Of a DNA stretch of 64,000 nucleotides, positions 60,456-64,000 are shown piece after piece. The DNA is taken from positions 1 through 64,000 of the forward strand of contig PEZS01000011.1 in the NCBI GenBank assembly GCA_002778785.1. Reading direction: 5' to 3'. The notes under the pieces were generated by a model that was not told where the DNA came from, did no database searches, and saw only the letters and a list, made by a program, of their open reading frames with translations. Every line of letters begins with the position of its first letter. The stretch's first letter is position 1. A program made the position numbers and the translations under genes. This stretch comes from Bdellovibrionales bacterium CG10_big_fil_rev_8_21_14_0_10_45_34 (GTDB taxonomy: Bacteria; Bdellovibrionota; Bdellovibrionia; Bdellovibrionales; 1-14-0-10-45-34).

Positions 60456-63400
60456 ATGAAGAATAGAAAGTTTCTCTTTCATTTTGTTTTCGGCCTATCT
60501 GTGTTTTTATCGGCGCTGGGAGAGGCAGGCGAAATCTCTTTAGGTCTCGGCGCGACACCTTTCTTTTTGGTCGACGAATCCGAGAGAAAAATCAATTTAC
60601 CTCTAGGGCTTTACTCCAATGTTGGTAATCTCAGCCAACAGAATTTAATCCTACCAGGTAGGATATCAAAGACCCTAACGGGGTCAGTCTTTGGCCATAT
60701 GCTCGAGACTTCACAAGATCAAAGACCTTTTTCATCTTTTATTGTTGCTGATAATAAACTTTACCTCATCAATTTGTTTAGCCGCTGGTCCACTCCTGCC
60801 TCGCTTATCGACTTTGAGACTGTGCCAGGGCTGGACCCAGTAACTCACCATCATGTTCAAGTTCCACGGATAGGCAACTCAGCAGATTACGAAGTCGCAA
60901 GTCGAGAGGTAAAATCAGAACAGGGATACGTCGTTTTTATTTCTTTCAATTCTCCTAGTCCGTTTGGGCAAGGACTCACTTTTGCTTTCCTGGCAAAGCT
61001 CGACAGTCAAGGGCAACTCATCCGTCCGGATCAGCTTTGGCTCATCGACAACAACTTCCACCAAGGTGAAAGTCTCAAACGTTTCCTGGATACAAGCATC
61101 CAAGTGAGTGACGGTAACTTGGCAATCATTTCCCCACATATCATTCAGATAGCTTTTTCAACTCCGTTAGCAAAAAGAGCACAACAAGGCTTTACCGAAT
61201 ACGGCGCGTGGGCAAAGAGTATGCTTCAAATGATAGCAGCAAATCCCTACCCAGATAGCGGGCATAGCTGGCGCAGTCAGAATCACTCAATGCACTTGCC
61301 AGCCCTTAATGTTTCTACCGGCGAGGTTAAAACACTGAAACCATGGCGAAATCAGTTGCCCCTAGGATCGGGCATTGAACTGTCTTCAAGTGTTGACAGT
61401 GAAAGCAGTCGTGTCAGCACTACAGCATCATACCAGGATTCTCCGATCACCATTGACGGCCGACCTTATCTCACAGGGCAGCTCGAATTTACTCAGAACA
61501 TTATGTTGGCACCCGTTCAGACCGAAGATGGTAGACGAGTGATTTTGGGATGGGGAGACCTTTTGGGCCCCTCAGGCGTCAGTGTTATAAATCTCGGAGT
61601 TGGTAGTTTTCTCACTCAGTTTTCTGTAACCTACGTGGGGCAACAATCTGAGCAACTTCTGTTTTTGATTTCAGAATCTACCGAAAACGAGCAATCTACT
61701 AGCTTAGTGCGCGCCGTTCGATCATCGTCAGGAATCGCAGTTCTCTCGAATAAGAAAATTTCTGAACACTTTTTTCATGCTCACGAATTAAGAAACGGAC
61801 TTGAAGTACCCAACAAACAGGAGATTCAGTCCGCCTTGTTCTCGCCAGAAAGAATTTTAGCGGCTAGAAATAACAGTCGTTCTGAAGAGGCGACTGAACC
61901 ATTTATTGAACTTGCCACTGTCCCCGAGAAATTTGAGTACCGATTTCTCAACCCAACATCAGAAATTTCTCTCAGTAACAACCTAATTTACAAATACTTT
62001 GATGATGGCAGACTACCTCATCGTTACAGTGGTGTTTATATAGCCCAGCAAGGCGCCAAGATCGCCCCACCTCAAATTGGTGAACTGCTGTTAAAAAATG
62101 GCAGTGTTTCACCCGATACTACGAGATCTGAGTTAGACATTTCTCTGTCGTCGACGGCGACCTACTTAGTGCCGGATATCAGAAAGAAACGAGATCAAAG
62201 AAATCGCATAGAAAACCCGACAGGACTTAGTAGCAGCATCTTCGCTATTGACCCTGGCTGGGATTCTGGAGACAACGGGTTTAACTTAGTGGCTTTGCTT
62301 TCAATATCAAATAACGCAAGCGTGCCCCAGAGATTTCAGCCTTTTCGAGTTGATGCAAGTTTCACCAAGCTTCTAAACGTCTCCCAAGTGCTGATTCCCA
62401 AAAGCGATTCAACGGCGACTTTATACATTATCTATTCGGTTGATACTTCCGAGGCTGGCAGCGAGGGCGCCTCAGGCAGGACTCTCTGCAAAATCATCGA
62501 CATCGAGTACTCACATGGTGCCATTAACTCAAATGGTTCAAGAGATGTAATTATTTCGAAAGAGCAAGCCTATCTCGGCACCGATTTAAATGATCGACTC
62601 CATTTGGATCGTTCGGGAAGCTTACTTATCCAGACTGATGGCGCTGAAAAACGCGAGGGTCGAAAAGACATCGTTAGCTTTATGAATCTCTCCGTTGGTA
62701 CACGATTGGAAGTACGAACGAGAGAATTTTCAACTAGCGGCCTTCAATTACTGAGCACTCAGACCGCAGAAGGGGCCGAAGGTTCCGTAGGGTCGCTTAT
62801 ATCGACCTCAAACAACATGATGCAGGAGTCTTGGAAAGTATACGGCCTCATGCAGTTTGCTAAGAGACTTGCAGCCATGGGAATCGATGTCGATTCCACT
62901 TTTAAAAACGTTAAAGGCAGCAATCAGGGCAATGAAAGCAAAGACGGAAATGCGAAGAAGAATAGGACGCAAGTCAAATTTGACCAGCTCCGTGAAACGG
63001 CAAGACGAAAAGTAGCCAACGGTAAAATCCTCATTAAACTAGGGAACGACGGTCGATCCAAATTTTTCTCTGATTTTTTCGAGCACATTGTACGGTTAAA
63101 CTCCCAACGCGGAGAACATGAGTATAGGGACAAGTGGTTAAGGGCATCAGATCTCGGCATTTACTTTTCTGGAAAGGACCTAGATCCACAAGATATCCGC
63201 TTGAATCAAGGAAGAATTCTCACTGATTCTAGCGAACCTACAGCATTGTTTGTCGATTTACGGGGATTACTCGATTGGGTGGAAGGAAGAATTGAGCAAC
63301 AAAGCGAAGATTTCGCGGCAGACCCTGTGAACTCTTCAGACCTGGATTCGATGGCCTCGTCATATAGCGACTCTGCCGCGGGAGTTCAGATGGGCGAAGA

Positions 63401-64000
63401 TGGGCCCTCAGGTGATGAAACTGCTGACTTAAGAGTCAAACTAATTGAGGGAGCGCTAAATCAACTCGTCGGTTCAGACTCAAAATTAACTAACCATGCA
63501 AATACAATTCTTGTGGGAACTTTCGAAGACATTGAGTACATCAATAGCGCGCTCGGTAAAACGGGCAATTCGCTTGATTCTTTTGGCCTCGAGGTAAACT
63601 CGAGTTTTGCCAACAATGTATTTTCAGCTGGCGATCCACAGTCTGGTGAAGTTCCTAGCGCAGTAAAAGATGCGATGGAGCACCCAAGTACTATTACAGA
63701 GGAAAAGATCATTGACTCCGTCTTTGAAGAGCTCAGAAGCGCGGCGACCCCAAATGCGGAAACTGCAGTGAATACGGTGTTCTTAATTCCTGATGAACTG
63801 CTCAGCTACGTTAATCGCATTGTGACAAGTGTATGGGCAGACACACGACCGGCCCGCGCCAGCGAACTTTGGAGTTGTCAAAATTCGCGATTAAAGTTGT
63901 TCCTCGCCTCCTCCGGTCTCGTTTCTGTTTTGGAAGCTTCCAAACAGCCTGCCAATACCTTGGCCTTCGACCATTTAAAACAAATGGACCCCGCTCAGGG
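60456..64000 (+). CDS. Very large exported protein, 3' end outside window
   Basis: ATG at 60456 with GAGG five bases upstream opens a frame that I followed in several places without a stop to the window end (about 1181 codons). A signal peptide (MKNRKFLFHFVFGLSVFLSA ... LGEAG) is clear. The N-terminal 500 residues are beta-rich (WSTPASLIDFETVPG, QGYVVFISFNSPS), possibly propeller-like; the C-terminal visible part is helical with conserved-looking segments (NTILVGTFEDIEYINSALGK, VFLIPDELLSYVNRIV). I recognise no family. It lies 103 bp after the PrkA-like gene and probably belongs to the same unit as the two exported AAA+ proteins. Confidence 0.75.
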   Translation, partial: MKNRKFLFHFVFGLSVFLSALGEAGEISLGLGATPFFLVDESERKINLPLGLYSNVGNLSQQNLILPGRISKTLTGSVFGHMLETSQDQRPFSSFIVADNKLYLINLFSRWSTPASLIDFETVPGLDPVTHHHVQVPRIGNSADYEVASREVKSEQGYVVFISFNSPSPFGQGLTFAFLAKLDSQGQLIRPDQLWLIDNNFHQGESLKRFLDTSIQVSDGNLAIISPHIIQIAFSTPLAKRAQQGFTEYGAWAKSMLQMIAANPYPDSGHSWRSQNHSMHLPALNVSTGEVKTLKPWRNQLPLGSGIELSSSVDSESSRVSTTASYQDSPITIDGRPYLTGQLEFTQNIMLAPVQTEDGRRVILGWGDLLGPSGVSVINLGVGSFLTQFSVTYVGQQSEQLLFLISESTENEQSTSLVRAVRSSSGIAVLSNKKISEHFFHAHELRNGLEVPNKQEIQSALFSPERILAARNNSRSEEATEPFIELATVPEKFEYRFLNPTSEISLSNNLIYKYFDDGRLPHRYSGVYIAQQGAKIAPPQIGELLLKNGSVSPDTTRSELDISLSSTATYLVPDIRKKRDQRNRIENPTGLSSSIFAIDPGWDSGDNGFNLVALLSISNNASVPQRFQPFRVDASFTKLLNVSQVLIPKSDSTATLYIIYSVDTSEAGSEGASGRTLCKIIDIEYSHGAINSNGSRDVIISKEQAYLGTDLNDRLHLDRSGSLLIQTDGAEKREGRKDIVSFMNLSVGTRLEVRTREFSTSGLQLLSTQTAEGAEGSVGSLISTSNNMMQESWKVYGLMQFAKRLAAMGIDVDSTFKNVKGSNQGNESKDGNAKKNRTQVKFDQLRETARRKVANGKILIKLGNDGRSKFFSDFFEHIVRLNSQRGEHEYRDKWLRASDLGIYFSGKDLDPQDIRLNQGRILTDSSEPTALFVDLRGLLDWVEGRIEQQSEDFAADPVNSSDLDSMASSYSDSAAGVQMGEDGPSGDETADLRVKLIEGALNQLVGSDSKLTNHANTILVGTFEDIEYINSALGKTGNSLDSFGLEVNSSFANNVFSAGDPQSGEVPSAVKDAMEHPSTITEEKIIDSVFEELRSAATPNAETAVNTVFLIPDELLSYVNRIVTSVWADTRPARASELWSCQNSRLKLFLASSGLVSVLEASKQPANTLAFDHLKQMDPAQ

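Overview
The window reads like a chromosomal segment of a Gram-negative, predatory-type bacterium of the Bdellovibrionota (Bdellovibrio-like). This is inference from the gene families: a division/cell-wall cluster, many exported proteins of unknown function, outer-membrane barrels, lipoproteins, a CHASE2 sensor kinase paired with an NtrC-type regulator, KamA-type radical SAM enzymes and a MvdC/D-like ATP-grasp protein. I recognised no rRNA or tRNA gene, CRISPR array or complete transposon.

Layout. 1-7600 (minus strand): the dcw cluster mraZ-rsmH-ftsL-ftsI-murE-murF, with a MraZ operator of three 10-bp-phased boxes in front. A HigBA-type toxin-antitoxin module lies on the opposite strand between murE and murF, flanked by a duplicated scrap of the murE 3' end; its toxin gene is frameshifted. 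7.7-20.8 kb: housekeeping and envelope genes, namely a zinc-ribbon membrane protein, Upp, Hpt, an NRAMP-like transporter, an M14 carboxypeptidase, a four-gene minus operon (PBP4, MltD, osmoprotectant ABC ATPase, binding protein-permease fusion), a peptide-binding lipoprotein and an LspA-like protease fused to a HAMP-like tail. 20.8-27.8 kb: an accessory region with two more toxin-antitoxin pairs, three copies of a dispersed repeat, decayed genes (a VOC protein and a lytic transglycosylase) and small exported proteins. 27.8-50.7 kb: an exported metalloprotease-like lipoprotein with a barrel-like partner, UvrD/PcrA, KamA, a large Gly/Asn/Phe-rich exported protein, a porin-like protein, a GroES with a histone-H1-like tail behind two DUF507 genes, a class A PBP, an ATP-grasp enzyme, a 44-codon peptide gene and the CHASE2 kinase/NtrC regulator pair. 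50.8-55.7 kb: ileS-lspA-lgt-PTPS, a tight plus-strand operon. 55.9-64 kb: two AAA+ proteins that carry export signals (one PrkA-like, one with degenerate ATPase motifs) and a very large exported protein running off the window end.

The most unusual elements are: (1) a perfect intrinsic terminator hairpin whose 3' arm contains the GTG start codon of the CHASE2 kinase, preceded by the 44-codon peptide gene, beside a divergent graspetide-ligase-like ATP-grasp gene; (2) the GroES-H1-tail fusion; (3) AAA+/PrkA-type proteins apparently directed across the membrane; (4) two insertions (higBA and the small AAA+ gene) each flanked by a decayed duplicate of the neighbouring gene's 3' end, suggesting a shared way of gaining genes.
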